Positions 18,119 through 27,901 of a DNA stretch of 64,000 nt are shown here, one piece after another (positions within the stretch are counted from its first letter, which is position 1; every line of letters begins with the position of its first letter). The notes beneath the pieces were generated by a model, which was not told where the DNA came from, made no database searches, and was given only the letters and a program-made list of their open reading frames with translations. Where the stretch lies: assembly GCA_026417555.1 (NCBI GenBank), contig JAOADA010000001.1, forward strand, positions 22,195 to 86,194, read 5' to 3'. This DNA is from Brevinematales bacterium. GTDB taxonomy: Bacteria; Spirochaetota; Brevinematia; Brevinematales; Thermospiraceae. The position numbers and the translations under genes were made by a program.

Positions 18119-18487
18119 CTATCCTTTAAGAACCTTGTAGAGTTCTTGGGGATTGATGGGCTTCTTTATCATCCCTTTTACTTTGAGTTCTTGAAGGGCA
18201 TCAATCAAGGGGCCAGAAAGAACGCTCGAGACAACTACAACATCTTTCTGAGAGAGGAGAGGGTCAGCCTTCATTCGACGGATGAAATTTGCCCCATCCA
18301 TTTTTGGCATATTGATATCGGTAACAATGAGATCTATCTCTGGGTGGCGTTGAAGGATATCCAGGGCTTCAATACCATCTCCTGCCTCGTAAAAGATCGA
18401 CTCTGAAAAGCCAACGATCTGGAGACAACGCTGGATGATCATTCGGGAGGTAGAAGAGTCATCGGCAATGAGGATATGTGTGTACAT
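18119..18487 (-). CDS. CheY-like receiver protein
   Basis: This is a second stand-alone receiver, 122 residues. The acidic pair is D9 and D10, the phosphoacceptor is D57 (IVTDINMP), and the lysine is in MIKKPINP near residue 109. It differs in detail from the CheY at 16018 (VVSSVLSG instead of a TTES switch segment), so it may act as a phosphate sink or talk to the adjacent CheX-like protein. It lies between cheD and the cheX-like gene. Confidence 0.9.
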   Translation of the reverse strand: MYTHILIADDSSTSRMIIQRCLQIVGFSESIFYEAGDGIEALDILQRHPEIDLIVTDINMPKMDGANFIRRMKADPLLSQKDVVVVSSVLSGPLIDALQELKVKGMIKKPINPQELYKVLKG

Positions 18488-18496
18488 AGCAACCTC

Positions 18497-18973
18497 CTAG
18501 AGTTCGTATTTTTTACTCTGCGAAGAGACTACCACCGTCCCCTCACCGACAAAAAGTGACACCGTTCGGCTTACATGACCACCAACATCCTCAGCTACAG
18601 GAGCAAGCATGTTTTGCCACAAGAGTTTCTTGATTTCGAGGATATTGCGTCTTCCTATATCAAAGATGCCTTGGGGGTCAAGCATTTGAGCTCCTCCGAC
18701 AAGTTTGATTTCTATCTCTTTGAGGGTTATGCCCTGCTTTTGAAACTCTTTCAAAATAAGGGGGACAGCCAGGTCAGCAAAGTAGGCTGGTTGGTTTTTG
18801 GCTTTTTCTGGATCGACTCTTGAGTCGGGGAGGGCAATATGAGCCATGGCTCCCTTATGGTACTTTCTGGCAATGACAATGAGTGCCACACAGGAACCAA
18901 GGGCATAGGTAGTGATGACATCCTCGGGGTGATCAGTGGCTATCCATTCGCCGATACCAATCACATGATTCAT
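18497..18973 (-). CDS. cheD: Chemoreceptor glutamine deamidase
   Basis: CheD deamidates receptor glutamines and can bind CheC-type phosphatases. The protein has 158 residues. The catalytic triad is visible as C28 (LGSCV), H45 (MAHIALP) and T22. The LVGGAQML and IGRRNI motifs are also family marks. The start overlaps the end of cheB by four bases, so the adaptation enzymes are coupled. Confidence 0.93.
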   Translation of the reverse strand: MNHVIGIGEWIATDHPEDVITTYALGSCVALIVIARKYHKGAMAHIALPDSRVDPEKAKNQPAYFADLAVPLILKEFQKQGITLKEIEIKLVGGAQMLDPQGIFDIGRRNILEIKKLLWQNMLAPVAEDVGGHVSRTVSLFVGEGTVVVSSQSKKYEL

Positions 18974-20001
18974 GGTTTCTCCTGACGACGTTGTTTGACA
19001 CTTTTGATGAGGACTTGGGGGATACGTGGAAGGGGGAGAAGCATATCCACGGCCCCCAGTTTGTAGGCTTCATAGGGCATTCCAAAAACCACACTGGTAC
19101 TCTCGTCTTGGGCGATGGTAAGAGCACCATGCTGTTTCATAAGAAGGAGTCCCTGCGCACCATCTTTTCCCATACCTGTGAGAAGAACACCAATGGCTTG
19201 TGGTCCTGCGGCCATCGCTACAGACATAAAAAGGACATCCACCGACGGGATGTGGCCACTCACCCGTTCTCCCGAAGAGAGTTCGATCGTCCAATCCTTT
19301 CGGAGCCTCATATGGTAATCCCCGGGGGCTATATAGGCATGGCCTATCTCTATTTTTTCTCCATCTTTGGCTTCGTGGATTGTGATGGCGGTTTCTTTTT
19401 GGAGGCTCTCCGCAAACATTCTCGTGAAGGTGGGGGGCATATGCTGAACAATAAGCAGGGGAGGCATGGTAGCAGGAAGTTGCCTGAAAAGAGCAGAGAG
19501 GGCTGCCGTTCCCCCCAATGACGCCCCAATGGCAATAACCTGTCCGGTAACGTCTTCACGAGAGGGATGGCTTTCAAACTCCTTATCTTTCTGGGGAATC
19601 TTAATCTGTGATGCCCACTTGATTTTAGCACTTAACTCTTGGAGGAAAGAGAGGAGGGCTTCTTGTCCTTCTGCTTTGGGTTTAGGCACTACTTCAACCG
19701 CTCCTGCTTGAAGGGCAGCCCAGGCGAGGGTTCCTCCCCTGTCAGTGAGTGAGGTTACGACAATCACCGGGAGTGGGTATTGTGGGAGAAGCTGTTTGAG
19801 AAAGATAAGACCATTCATTCTCGGCATCTCGAGATCCAGTGTCATCACATCAACATCGATGGTAGAAAGTTTTTCACTCGCCTCATAGGCATCAGAGGCC
19901 ACCCCTACTATTTCTATCTCTGGATCCTGGGAGAGTCCTTTTTGGAGGATGTCTTGGACAATCTTTGAATCATCCACAATAAAAACACGGATTTTCTTCA
20001 T
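18970..20001 (-). CDS. cheB: Chemotaxis methylesterase/response regulator CheB
   Basis: CheB removes methyl groups from receptors and is activated by phosphorylation. The protein has 343 residues. The receiver domain has D10, D11 and D56 (TLDLEMP). After a linker, the methylesterase domain begins near residue 150 with the catalytic serine in IGASLGGT, the histidine in QHMPPTFT, and the aspartate in GMGKDGAQG. It overlaps cheR by four bases and cheD by four bases. Confidence 0.96.
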   Translation of the reverse strand: MKKIRVFIVDDSKIVQDILQKGLSQDPEIEIVGVASDAYEASEKLSTIDVDVMTLDLEMPRMNGLIFLKQLLPQYPLPVIVVTSLTDRGGTLAWAALQAGAVEVVPKPKAEGQEALLSFLQELSAKIKWASQIKIPQKDKEFESHPSREDVTGQVIAIGASLGGTAALSALFRQLPATMPPLLIVQHMPPTFTRMFAESLQKETAITIHEAKDGEKIEIGHAYIAPGDYHMRLRKDWTIELSSGERVSGHIPSVDVLFMSVAMAAGPQAIGVLLTGMGKDGAQGLLLMKQHGALTIAQDESTSVVFGMPYEAYKLGAVDMLLPLPRIPQVLIKSVKQRRQEKP

Positions 20002-20834
20002 GCGGCCTCCTTCTGATAGATAGCGGGTTGGATAAACCTGAGGTGGTATTTTTCTCGTTCAATGGTTTCGGAGTGACCGATGAAAAGGTATCCCCCCGGT
20101 TTGAGAACCTCAACAAGATGAGAGAGAATATTCTCCTTGTGGGATTGATCAAAGTAAATAAGGACGTTTCGGCACCAAATAATATCAAATTTGCCTTTGA
20201 AAGGGTAGGTTTCCCGCATGAGGTTAAACCTTTTAAAAAGAACCATATCTTTGATTTCGTTTTTGACTTGATAGGTTGTGGCGTCGAGTTGGACAAAATA
20301 TTTTTGGATGAGGAAGGGTTCAAGGTTTTCAAGCCTATCAGCCGAATAGACACCCTCCTGAGCTTGTTCAAGAACCCGCAGAGAGATATCAGTGCCCAAA
20401 AGCCCCCATTCTTCAGGGCGATAAGGAAAAAAATGCTCTCTAATGAGAATAGCCACAGTATAAATTTCTTCCCCAGAGGAGCACCCTGCACTCCAGATAC
20501 GGATATCACGATAAGAAAGATTTTTCCATAGGGGAAAGATATGATGGACCAGAAAGTCGTAATGGGCACTCTCTCGCATAAAGTAGGTATGATTGGTGGT
20601 GATACGGTTAATCATTTCTGACAGGAGAAGCCCGCTTTCGTCTTGCACAATCCGTTGGTAGAGGGTTTCAAAATTTGGGAGGTTTTCTTGTTTGAGAAGG
20701 TGTTGAAGACGGCTCTCAACGAGAATACGTTTCTCAGGTGGGAGATGGATTCCCACAGTTTCATAGACAAGATTGGCGATGAGAGCAAATTCCCGATCTG
20801 TGAGTCGAAAAAGGCTGAATATTTCTTTTTCCAT
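19998..20834 (-). CDS. cheR: Chemoreceptor methyltransferase CheR
   Basis: CheR methylates receptor glutamates with S-adenosylmethionine. The protein has 278 residues, the usual length. An N-terminal helical domain contains GIHLPPEKR. The SAM-binding region has IWSAGCSSGEEIYTVA near residue 110, and the IIWCRNVLIYF motif lies near residue 225. No pentapeptide-binding or TPR extension is present. Coupled to cheB. Confidence 0.96.
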   Translation of the reverse strand: MEKEIFSLFRLTDREFALIANLVYETVGIHLPPEKRILVESRLQHLLKQENLPNFETLYQRIVQDESGLLLSEMINRITTNHTYFMRESAHYDFLVHHIFPLWKNLSYRDIRIWSAGCSSGEEIYTVAILIREHFFPYRPEEWGLLGTDISLRVLEQAQEGVYSADRLENLEPFLIQKYFVQLDATTYQVKNEIKDMVLFKRFNLMRETYPFKGKFDIIWCRNVLIYFDQSHKENILSHLVEVLKPGGYLFIGHSETIEREKYHLRFIQPAIYQKEAA

Positions 20835-20835
20835 A

Positions 20836-21348
20836 TTAAGGTTTCCCTGCCTTTTGAAGGGTTTCTATATCTTCTTCGTAGATAACCCGTTCTACGTCAA
20901 GCAAAATCTTGAGTTTGTCTCCTACTTTTCCTATGCCTTTGAGGTATCGTTCTTGGGCCTCGACTCCACGAAAATGAGGAGCTGGTTCAATAGCGTTGGG
21001 CAAAATCTCGAGGACTTCCTCGACAAGATCTACAATAAGTCCAATGAGGGTGTTTTTGAGTTCAATCACTATGATACACGTTCGGTTATCGTATTCCCTG
21101 AAGGGCATGCCAAGTCGGAGACGCATATCGACAACGGGAATGATTTTTCCTCGAAGGTTGATCACACCCTTGACGTAGGGAGGCATATCAGGAACGACAG
21201 CAATCTTTTGCATTTCAATAATATCTCGTACGTGGGCAATGGGGATACCATAGGAATTTTCTCCGAGGGTAAAGGTGAGGTACTTGTTGCTGATGGTATC
21301 TTCCTCTTCTCCCATCTCAAGGAGTTCATCATCGTAGGTCTGGTTCAT
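20836..21348 (-). CDS. cheW: Chemotaxis coupling protein CheW
   Basis: CheW links receptors to the kinase CheA. The protein has 170 residues with a full CheW domain starting at YLTFTLGENSYGIPI. The typical VKGVINLRGKIIPVVDMRLR block lies near residue 65, and IVIELKN and LIVDLV follow. It has a short acidic N-terminal extension (ELLEMGEEED). It lies between the receptor and cheR genes. Confidence 0.95.
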   Translation of the reverse strand: MNQTYDDELLEMGEEEDTISNKYLTFTLGENSYGIPIAHVRDIIEMQKIAVVPDMPPYVKGVINLRGKIIPVVDMRLRLGMPFREYDNRTCIIVIELKNTLIGLIVDLVEEVLEILPNAIEPAPHFRGVEAQERYLKGIGKVGDKLKILLDVERVIYEEDIETLQKAGKP

Positions 21349-21360
21349 GATCTCCTCCTT

Positions 21361-23322
21361 TTATTTAGTTTTGAAGACCTGGACCATGTTCTGCAAGCTT
21401 TGAGTTTGACCCGCAAGTTCGTTGGCTGCACTTGCGGTTTCTTCAGCACTTGCTGCGGCGGATTGGACAGCGGCACTGATCTGAGTGAGTCCTTGTGAAA
21501 TTTGGTCGAGTCCAAGGGATTGAGCCTGGCTCAGTTTGCCGATTTCAAGCATTTTTCCAGACATTTCTTGGCTCCGTTTTTCAATCTGATCGAATTTCGT
21601 TAGTGTCTGTTTCAGCACATTGTCACTGGTAAGAAGATTCTGGACAGTTTCTTCCACAATGTGGGCCGTATCTTTCGCAGCCTGGGCACTCTTGACAGCG
21701 AGGTTTCTCACCTCATCAGCGACAACGGCAAAGCCCTTGCCATACTTGCCGGCTCGTGCTGCTTCTACATTGGCATTGAGGGCCAAAAGATTGATCTGAA
21801 AGGCGATATCATCAATGGTTTTTACAACTGCCTTGATCTGTTCCGAGGCCTCAGTGTTTTTCTTCATTGCCTGGGAGAGTTGATTGAGTTGTATGCGGTT
21901 CTCCTCCACCACGGAAAGAAGGTGTTTCATGATCTCAATAGATTCGGTAGCGTAGGCCAGGTTTTGCTTTGCTTGAGATTGAATTTCTTTGACTGAGGAG
22001 GTGATTTCCTCAACCGCAGCGGCTTGTTCTGTGGATCCTTGAGAAAGGTGTTGGGTGGCTTTTTTGAGTTGTTCTACACTGATCATCGTTTGGTGGATAG
22101 ACTCTTTGACGGCTCTGATGAGTTCACTGAGGCGCTCGGTCATGGTTTTGAGGGCAAGACCGACGGTGTCTTCATTACTTGAGATAGGTATTTCACGAGT
22201 GAAATCCCCTTCTTTCAGGGCAAGGAGAAAACCTTCCTTTGCCTTGAGAGAAGACACTATATTGGAAAACGAAGAGAGGAGGGTGGCAATCTCATCCTGA
22301 TAGGTATAGGCAATGTCTGGAGTGACAAACTTGCCTCGGGCAATATCCTCAGCGAGGAGACGGATCTTCATGAGGGGAGAAAGCCATCTTCCCGAGACGA
22401 AAAGGGAAGCGATCACAAGGATGAGCATGATGACAGCAAGAGAAAGAATGACCTTTAAAGAAGAATACAAAGGGGCAAGGATATCTTCTGCTTTGCCACG
22501 GACAATCATCTTCCACTGCACATTGTAAAAACGAAACGGAAGGATGGCTACAAACCAGTTGTTTTTGAGCGCAAGGGCAAATGAATTTGTTGCCTTGAGC
22601 GAAGAGAAAGGAGAGAATTCTTGAGATTCCCAAATGACATCTTTAAGGATGCGGTTGGTGTCCTCATGCGTAAGGTATCTTCCCTGTTCATCCACAAGAT
22701 ACACCTCAGACGAAGGGGTGATCTTGAGTCGTTGGATAACCTGCTGGACCACAGAGATACCGAGGTCAAGGGCTATAATACCAGGGATAACCTCTTTTTT
22801 TGAGGTAGGCCGTGCAATGGAAATAATAAGATCACCTTGGATAGCATCAATATAGGGGGCGGTAAAGCTTATTCCCTGGGCAGAGTGTGCTGTCAAAAAC
22901 CATGGTCTTTTTGTCCAGTCATAGTCAGCTCCTGGTACCCATCCGTCAGAAGAGTAGAAAATTCCCCCTTCTTTTGGACCTTTCTTGGGGCCAAGGTAGA
23001 TGCTTCTTGCCTCGGCATTGGTGTAGAGAGCCATGGTTGTGATATATTTCTGATAGAGTTGTTTGTCCGTGAGGGAATAAAGGGAGATGGCCCCTTCAGC
23101 TGCATCAAGCAAAGGAATTTTGGCTGCAAACCATCCTTCTATCTCTTTTGCGGCAGAAAGGAGTTTGGCTTCTATGTAGTTTTTGGCACTTTCGGTGAAC
23201 GTTTTGCTCATCATCACTATGTAGGTTGTTGCCATAATGGTGAGCATCACCACAATGATTGCCCCTACCATACTGATGAGCCGCCACCGGAGGGAGAAAA
23301 ATCTCTTGTTTTTTTCTTTCAT
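21361..23322 (-). CDS. Methyl-accepting chemotaxis protein, double-Cache type
   Basis: This receptor has 653 residues. A membrane segment at about residues 12-32 is followed by a periplasmic region of about 250 residues with the dCache pattern ([36 protein letters not shown]). A second membrane segment lies near residue 290. HAMP follows, then the signalling hairpin with the tip [20 protein letters not shown]. The ligand is unknown. The hairpin-tip DNA is identical over 119 bases to that of the next receptor gene. It sits between the second receptor gene and cheW. Confidence 0.94.
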   Translation of the reverse strand: MKEKNKRFFSLRWRLISMVGAIIVVMLTIMATTYIVMMSKTFTESAKNYIEAKLLSAAKEIEGWFAAKIPLLDAAEGAISLYSLTDKQLYQKYITTMALYTNAEARSIYLGPKKGPKEGGIFYSSDGWVPGADYDWTKRPWFLTAHSAQGISFTAPYIDAIQGDLIISIARPTSKKEVIPGIIALDLGISVVQQVIQRLKITPSSEVYLVDEQGRYLTHEDTNRILKDVIWESQEFSPFSSLKATNSFALALKNNWFVAILPFRFYNVQWKMIVRGKAEDILAPLYSSLKVILSLAVIMLILVIASLFVSGRWLSPLMKIRLLAEDIARGKFVTPDIAYTYQDEIATLLSSFSNIVSSLKAKEGFLLALKEGDFTREIPISSNEDTVGLALKTMTERLSELIRAVKESIHQTMISVEQLKKATQHLSQGSTEQAAAVEEITSSVKEIQSQAKQNLAYATESIEIMKHLLSVVEENRIQLNQLSQAMKKNTEASEQIKAVVKTIDDIAFQINLLALNANVEAARAGKYGKGFAVVADEVRNLAVKSAQAAKDTAHIVEETVQNLLTSDNVLKQTLTKFDQIEKRSQEMSGKMLEIGKLSQAQSLGLDQISQGLTQISAAVQSAAASAEETASAANELAGQTQSLQNMVQVFKTK

Positions 23323-23331
23323 ACCAACCTC

Positions 23332-25209
23332 CTAAAACTTCCCAAAATCATCATCATCCAAGCGGATCACCCGTTTTTTTGGTTCTGGTGGGGTGGAAAA
23401 TTCTTGAGAGGATTTTTGGGAGGCGAAAGCTGTCGTTTGTGAGGAGGAAAGCGAGGTGGGTGTCAGGGATTCATGCCCTTGAGAGAGTTTGAACTGGGTG
23501 ACAAGTTTTTTCAGGACAGTAGCTTGGCTGGCAAGCTCTTCAGCCGCACTCGCTGTTTCCTCAGCACTGCTTGCCGTCGTTTGGGTGACCTGATTGATCT
23601 GATGGATGCCTTGGTTAATCTGTTCCATAGAGAGGAGTTGTTCCTGGCTGCTGGCAGCCACTTCCTCGGCCACCTCAATGGTCTGGTGCATATTGGTGTA
23701 CATCCTCTCAATATGGGAAGCCACTTCACTTGTGACTTCATGCCCACGGGTGATAAACCCTACAATATCTCTCACCTTGTTGGTGGTTTCCTTGACAGAA
23801 TTGGCACTTTTGACGGCGAGGTTTCTCACCTCATCAGCGACAACGGCAAAGCCCTTGCCATACTTGCCGGCTCGTGCTGCTTCTACATTGGCATTGAGGG
23901 CCAAAAGATTGATCTGAAAGGCGATATCATCAATAGTACGGACAATGTTGTTGATCTCTGTGGCCGAACTGTTGAGGTGTTTCATTACCTCCACAAGATT
24001 TTGCATACTGTGTTGGCTATTTTCGGCCATGGAAAGGACTTCTTGAGAAAGATCCCGTGCTTTGGAGGCTTTGTCGGCGTTTTGTTTTACTTGAGCGTTA
24101 ATTTCTGTGAGAGCGGAGGTGATTTCTTCAATAGAACTTGCCTGTTCACTGGATCCTTGGGAGAGGGTTTGGGAGGCACGAGAGAGTTGCTCAGCACCAA
24201 TGGTGAACTGTTCCACCGTGTTTCTGACTTCCTGGATGAGTCGAGAGAGGTTTTGGTGAAGTGTTTTGAGAGCAAGACCTAACCTGTCTGCTTCAGATAC
24301 AGGCGTAATGTCAAGGGTAAAATCCGCCTCACTCATGGCAATAATCTCTTTTTCTCTTTGGGAGATGTACGTATACAGCGTATGGAAGGCCTCTGAGAGT
24401 TTTTCAATCTCACCGCCTAATTTCTGCCATTGGGGATCAATGGTGACGTCAAAGTTGCCGTTCCCAATCTTTTTGGCCTCGTTGGACATCGCGATGAGGG
24501 GGGAGGTTATCTGAGAGTGGATGAGGCGCTGAATAACAATGACCAGAAGCAGAATAAGTACTCCAAAGATGGTGAGCTGGACAAGAAGGTTTTTTTGCGT
24601 TGAGAGGCTATGTTGGGAGGCTTCGGCGATTGATGCCTCGATGTCATCTACATAGAGTCCTGTTCCCAGTACCCAGCCATAGGGTTCAAAGAGTTTGCTG
24701 TATCCCCGTTTGGGGAGGGGGTTGGTTTCTCCTTGGCGAGGGAAGTAATAGTCAAGATACCCCCCTCCCTGGAGAGCCAGTTTTCGGAGTTCCTGGATAA
24801 TATAGGTGCCTCTTGCATCGCGAAGGTTGTTCCGGTTTGATCCCTCGACATCTTTTCTTCCGTACAAAACCACGTTGTTACCCTGGAGGTCATCAGCCCA
24901 AAAGTACTCTCTGCCATTGTCTCCATATCGGAGATCTCGGAGGAGATCGGCAGCAAGCTTTCTTCCCTGGGCTTCTGTCAGTTCTCCGGAAAGAACGCGG
25001 GTGTGGATGGCATTGAGGAGGCTATGGGCGGTTTGGACCTGATAACGGATCATCTGATCGTATTTCTCGTAGAGGTTTTTTTTGGTTTCTTGGACATCGC
25101 GATTGAGATCGTACCAGTATTGGCCAATTACCACAATGATCAAGATGGCTGTGAGAAAGAAATAAGCTCCTGAAAATATCCAGAGTTTCTTTTTGATGGA
25201 CGCTTTCAT
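23332..25209 (-). CDS. Methyl-accepting chemotaxis protein, single-Cache type
   Basis: This receptor has 625 residues. After an N-terminal membrane segment, the periplasmic part is a single-Cache domain of the Cache_2 kind (DGREYFWADD-like block, GGGYLDYYFPR, GWVLGTGLYVDDIE). Then come a membrane segment near residue 205, HAMP, and the signalling hairpin. The C-terminus is longer than in the neighbour and ends in an acidic-basic tail (RVIRLDDDDFGKF), possibly a tether for adaptation enzymes. The ligand cannot be predicted. Confidence 0.94.
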   Translation of the reverse strand: MKASIKKKLWIFSGAYFFLTAILIIVVIGQYWYDLNRDVQETKKNLYEKYDQMIRYQVQTAHSLLNAIHTRVLSGELTEAQGRKLAADLLRDLRYGDNGREYFWADDLQGNNVVLYGRKDVEGSNRNNLRDARGTYIIQELRKLALQGGGYLDYYFPRQGETNPLPKRGYSKLFEPYGWVLGTGLYVDDIEASIAEASQHSLSTQKNLLVQLTIFGVLILLLVIVIQRLIHSQITSPLIAMSNEAKKIGNGNFDVTIDPQWQKLGGEIEKLSEAFHTLYTYISQREKEIIAMSEADFTLDITPVSEADRLGLALKTLHQNLSRLIQEVRNTVEQFTIGAEQLSRASQTLSQGSSEQASSIEEITSALTEINAQVKQNADKASKARDLSQEVLSMAENSQHSMQNLVEVMKHLNSSATEINNIVRTIDDIAFQINLLALNANVEAARAGKYGKGFAVVADEVRNLAVKSANSVKETTNKVRDIVGFITRGHEVTSEVASHIERMYTNMHQTIEVAEEVAASSQEQLLSMEQINQGIHQINQVTQTTASSAEETASAAEELASQATVLKKLVTQFKLSQGHESLTPTSLSSSQTTAFASQKSSQEFSTPPEPKKRVIRLDDDDFGKF

Positions 25210-25218
25210 GCCGACCTC

Positions 25219-27882
25219 CTATTCAAACATTCTTCTGGCCAAGCCTTTGACGTCTACAATGAAACCTATCTGGCCTTCGTTGAGTATGGAACACCCTATC
25301 ATGCCTTCAATTCTCCCGATAAAATCTGAGAGAGATTTCACCACAACCTGTTGGGAGGAGACAATCTCATCTACCGCAATGGTCATTTTGCGCTCCTGAG
25401 TGGTGACCACAATGAGGATCCTCTCGGGAAGAGGGGTAGGATTGGGTTGACGGTAAAAAACGTCTTCCAAATCCAAGACAGGGAGAATTTCCCCTCTCAG
25501 GTTGATGAGAAGAGAACTACCCTCTCCTCGTGTTATCTGATTTTGCTGAGGTTTGAAGAACTCTACAATATCGGCTAAAGGAACAATGAAAAGAGCCTGT
25601 CCAATTCGGCATACTACGCCGTCGAGGATGGCCATGGTGAGAGGTATCTTCATCGTGATGGTTGTGCCCTCGTGAGGACGAGTAGTAATATCCACCTGCC
25701 CTCGAAGTTTTTCTATATTTTTGAGGACAACATCCATGCCGACTCCTCGTCCAGAGATATCAGTTACCTCATCTTTCGTAGAAAAACCGGGGAGAAAGAT
25801 GAGTTTCCAGATTTCATTGTCTGTCATGTCTTCGGGTTTTTTGTGGAGGAGACCTTTGTGGGCAGCTTTGGCAAGGATCTTGTCCCTATCTAGACCTCGA
25901 CCATCGTCACGAACAGAGATCCAGATTTCGTTTCCCTGGTATTGGGCGGAGAGTTCTACAAGCCCCCGTTCTGGTTTGCCTTTTTCTCTCCTTTCTGAAG
26001 ATGGTTCTATTCCATGGTCGATAGCATTTCGCAAAAGATGGACCAACGGATCGGCAATTTGATCAATGAGGTTTTTGTCGATCTCGTTTTCCTGCCCTAT
26101 GATACGGAGCTCTATTATCTTGTCAAACTTGCGAGAGAGGTCTCTCACCAACCGATGCATCCGGACAAAGAGCCCCTCCAGGGGTACCATCCGAACCTCC
26201 ATCGTGACCTCTTGAAGTTCACGGGAGATTTTGGTGAGATGGGAGATGGCTTTTTGGAGATGGTCATCCTGGATATTACGGATAAGGGGATGATGGAGAA
26301 CCATGGCTTCAGCGTTGATGAGTTCACCCATCAAGTCAAAAAGACGATCAAGTCGAGAGGCATCGACACGAATTTCGCGTTTTTGAATGCCCATGGAGGA
26401 TCCTTCCACCATGTAAGATTGTTTTTTGAGGGCTTCATGGATCACATCCTCACTCACTACGCCCTTTTCTACCAGGATTTCCCCGAGGGGTTTTTCTTTT
26501 TCAAGGAGGGCTTCTTCGACAGTTTCTTTGTCTGTAACCCCCATTTCGACAAGGATTTCTCCCAGGGGTTTGTAGGTTTCTTCTGGGATGTCGTGTGCTT
26601 CTTTGGTGAGACTTTGTAAGTCACGACGGATATAATCAATCCCGCGCAAAAGGAGGTTGGTTACCGCTGCTGTAAAGGGAATGCTGTTATTACGAAGACT
26701 CTCGAGAATATTTTCAAGGGTCTCGGCTTGTTTGGCAATACGCTCAAGAGAGAGGAAGCTGGCGTTGCCCTTGATGGTATGGATAGAGCGAAAGATAGCC
26801 TGGATCAAATCTTCTCTGTTTTCTGTTTTCTCCAAGGAAAGAACATGTTGTTCGGCATCATCGAGGAGTTCTGACGTTTCTCCCCGGAACCGATCAAGCA
26901 TTTCTGGAGTGATAAGGTTATCAAGACGGAAAGAATTGGGGACGTCTTTGCTTGGTTTTTCTTCTTGCTCTGGAAGAGAAAAAGAAGGGGCAAGAGCTTC
27001 TGATTTTTTCTCAACGAGAGAGGTTTCCGGAAGAGCTTCCTCAGAAAAGGAGAGGGGAGACTCTTTGGGAGGTGGCAGGATTTCCTCTATCCCCTCACTG
27101 AGGGCACTCACTTCTTCTTCTATGAGAGAGGATCCTGGTTCTTCTGAAGGGTGGTCGGGTACTTCAGGAGAGGATGTGGGAAGATGGTTGTGAAGAGGAG
27201 AAGCGGTGAGGTTAGCTTCTTCCGAAGAGGCTTGTTGAGAAGTATCGAGAGGGTGATGTTCTTGTGACAAAGAGAGAGATTCGGGGGAAACTAAACTCTC
27301 TTGTGGGGATACCTCACGACTTTCGAGGAGGGGTTCTTCTTCGATAGGGATTTCCTCTTCAATAGGGATCTCCTCTTCTCTAAAAGAGGTTTCTTCTCTC
27401 TCAGCCTGCTGGGGTGGGGTGAGAGGGGGGTGAGAGGGGGGTGTATCCTCTTCTTTGGGAGTGGGTGAGATGTGTTCTTTGAGGTGTCGTGTGCTTGCCG
27501 AGGCTATCTCCTCAATCATCAGATGAACCTGTCCCTCAAACCCCTCATCGGTGAGATTCGTGGCCACATTGTCAAGAAGCTGTCGTAAGAAATCCATAGC
27601 TTTGTAGATAAGATCTACGTCCTCAGGAGAGGGTTTGAGACCAGTTTTTCGGAAGATGTCAAGAAGATTTTCTGCCTCATGAGTGAGATTTTTGATGTTT
27701 TCAAAATTGAGATAACCAGCCGATCCCTTGAGAGAGTGGAAAAGACGAAAGAGTGTTTGCACGATCTGTTCGTGATATGCCTCTTGAATATGGGGGAGTT
27801 GACTCTCAGCTTGTTCCAAGCGCTCATAGCCTTCTGAGACAAAGGCATCGATAATTTCTTTCATCTCCGGATCGTAGGGCAT
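25219..27882 (-). CDS. cheA: Chemotaxis histidine kinase CheA with two phosphotransfer domains
   Basis: CheA phosphorylates CheY and CheB in response to receptors. The protein has 887 residues, longer than usual. The first HPt has the phospho-histidine at H49 (RLFHSLKGSAGY). A long acidic, proline- and serine-rich linker follows to about residue 315. A second HPt has RSIHTIKGNASF near residue 375. Then two copies of a LGEILVExGV motif lie near residues 450-490, followed by dimerisation, ATPase (NAIDHGIEP, DDGRGLD, GRGVGMDVV) and CheW-like domains. It lies second in the operon. Confidence 0.95.
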   Translation of the reverse strand: MPYDPEMKEIIDAFVSEGYERLEQAESQLPHIQEAYHEQIVQTLFRLFHSLKGSAGYLNFENIKNLTHEAENLLDIFRKTGLKPSPEDVDLIYKAMDFLRQLLDNVATNLTDEGFEGQVHLMIEEIASASTRHLKEHISPTPKEEDTPPSHPPLTPPQQAEREETSFREEEIPIEEEIPIEEEPLLESREVSPQESLVSPESLSLSQEHHPLDTSQQASSEEANLTASPLHNHLPTSSPEVPDHPSEEPGSSLIEEEVSALSEGIEEILPPPKESPLSFSEEALPETSLVEKKSEALAPSFSLPEQEEKPSKDVPNSFRLDNLITPEMLDRFRGETSELLDDAEQHVLSLEKTENREDLIQAIFRSIHTIKGNASFLSLERIAKQAETLENILESLRNNSIPFTAAVTNLLLRGIDYIRRDLQSLTKEAHDIPEETYKPLGEILVEMGVTDKETVEEALLEKEKPLGEILVEKGVVSEDVIHEALKKQSYMVEGSSMGIQKREIRVDASRLDRLFDLMGELINAEAMVLHHPLIRNIQDDHLQKAISHLTKISRELQEVTMEVRMVPLEGLFVRMHRLVRDLSRKFDKIIELRIIGQENEIDKNLIDQIADPLVHLLRNAIDHGIEPSSERREKGKPERGLVELSAQYQGNEIWISVRDDGRGLDRDKILAKAAHKGLLHKKPEDMTDNEIWKLIFLPGFSTKDEVTDISGRGVGMDVVLKNIEKLRGQVDITTRPHEGTTITMKIPLTMAILDGVVCRIGQALFIVPLADIVEFFKPQQNQITRGEGSSLLINLRGEILPVLDLEDVFYRQPNPTPLPERILIVVTTQERKMTIAVDEIVSSQQVVVKSLSDFIGRIEGMIGCSILNEGQIGFIVDVKGLARRMFE

Positions 27883-27901
27883 ATACCCCCCTTTTGGGCT
27901 T

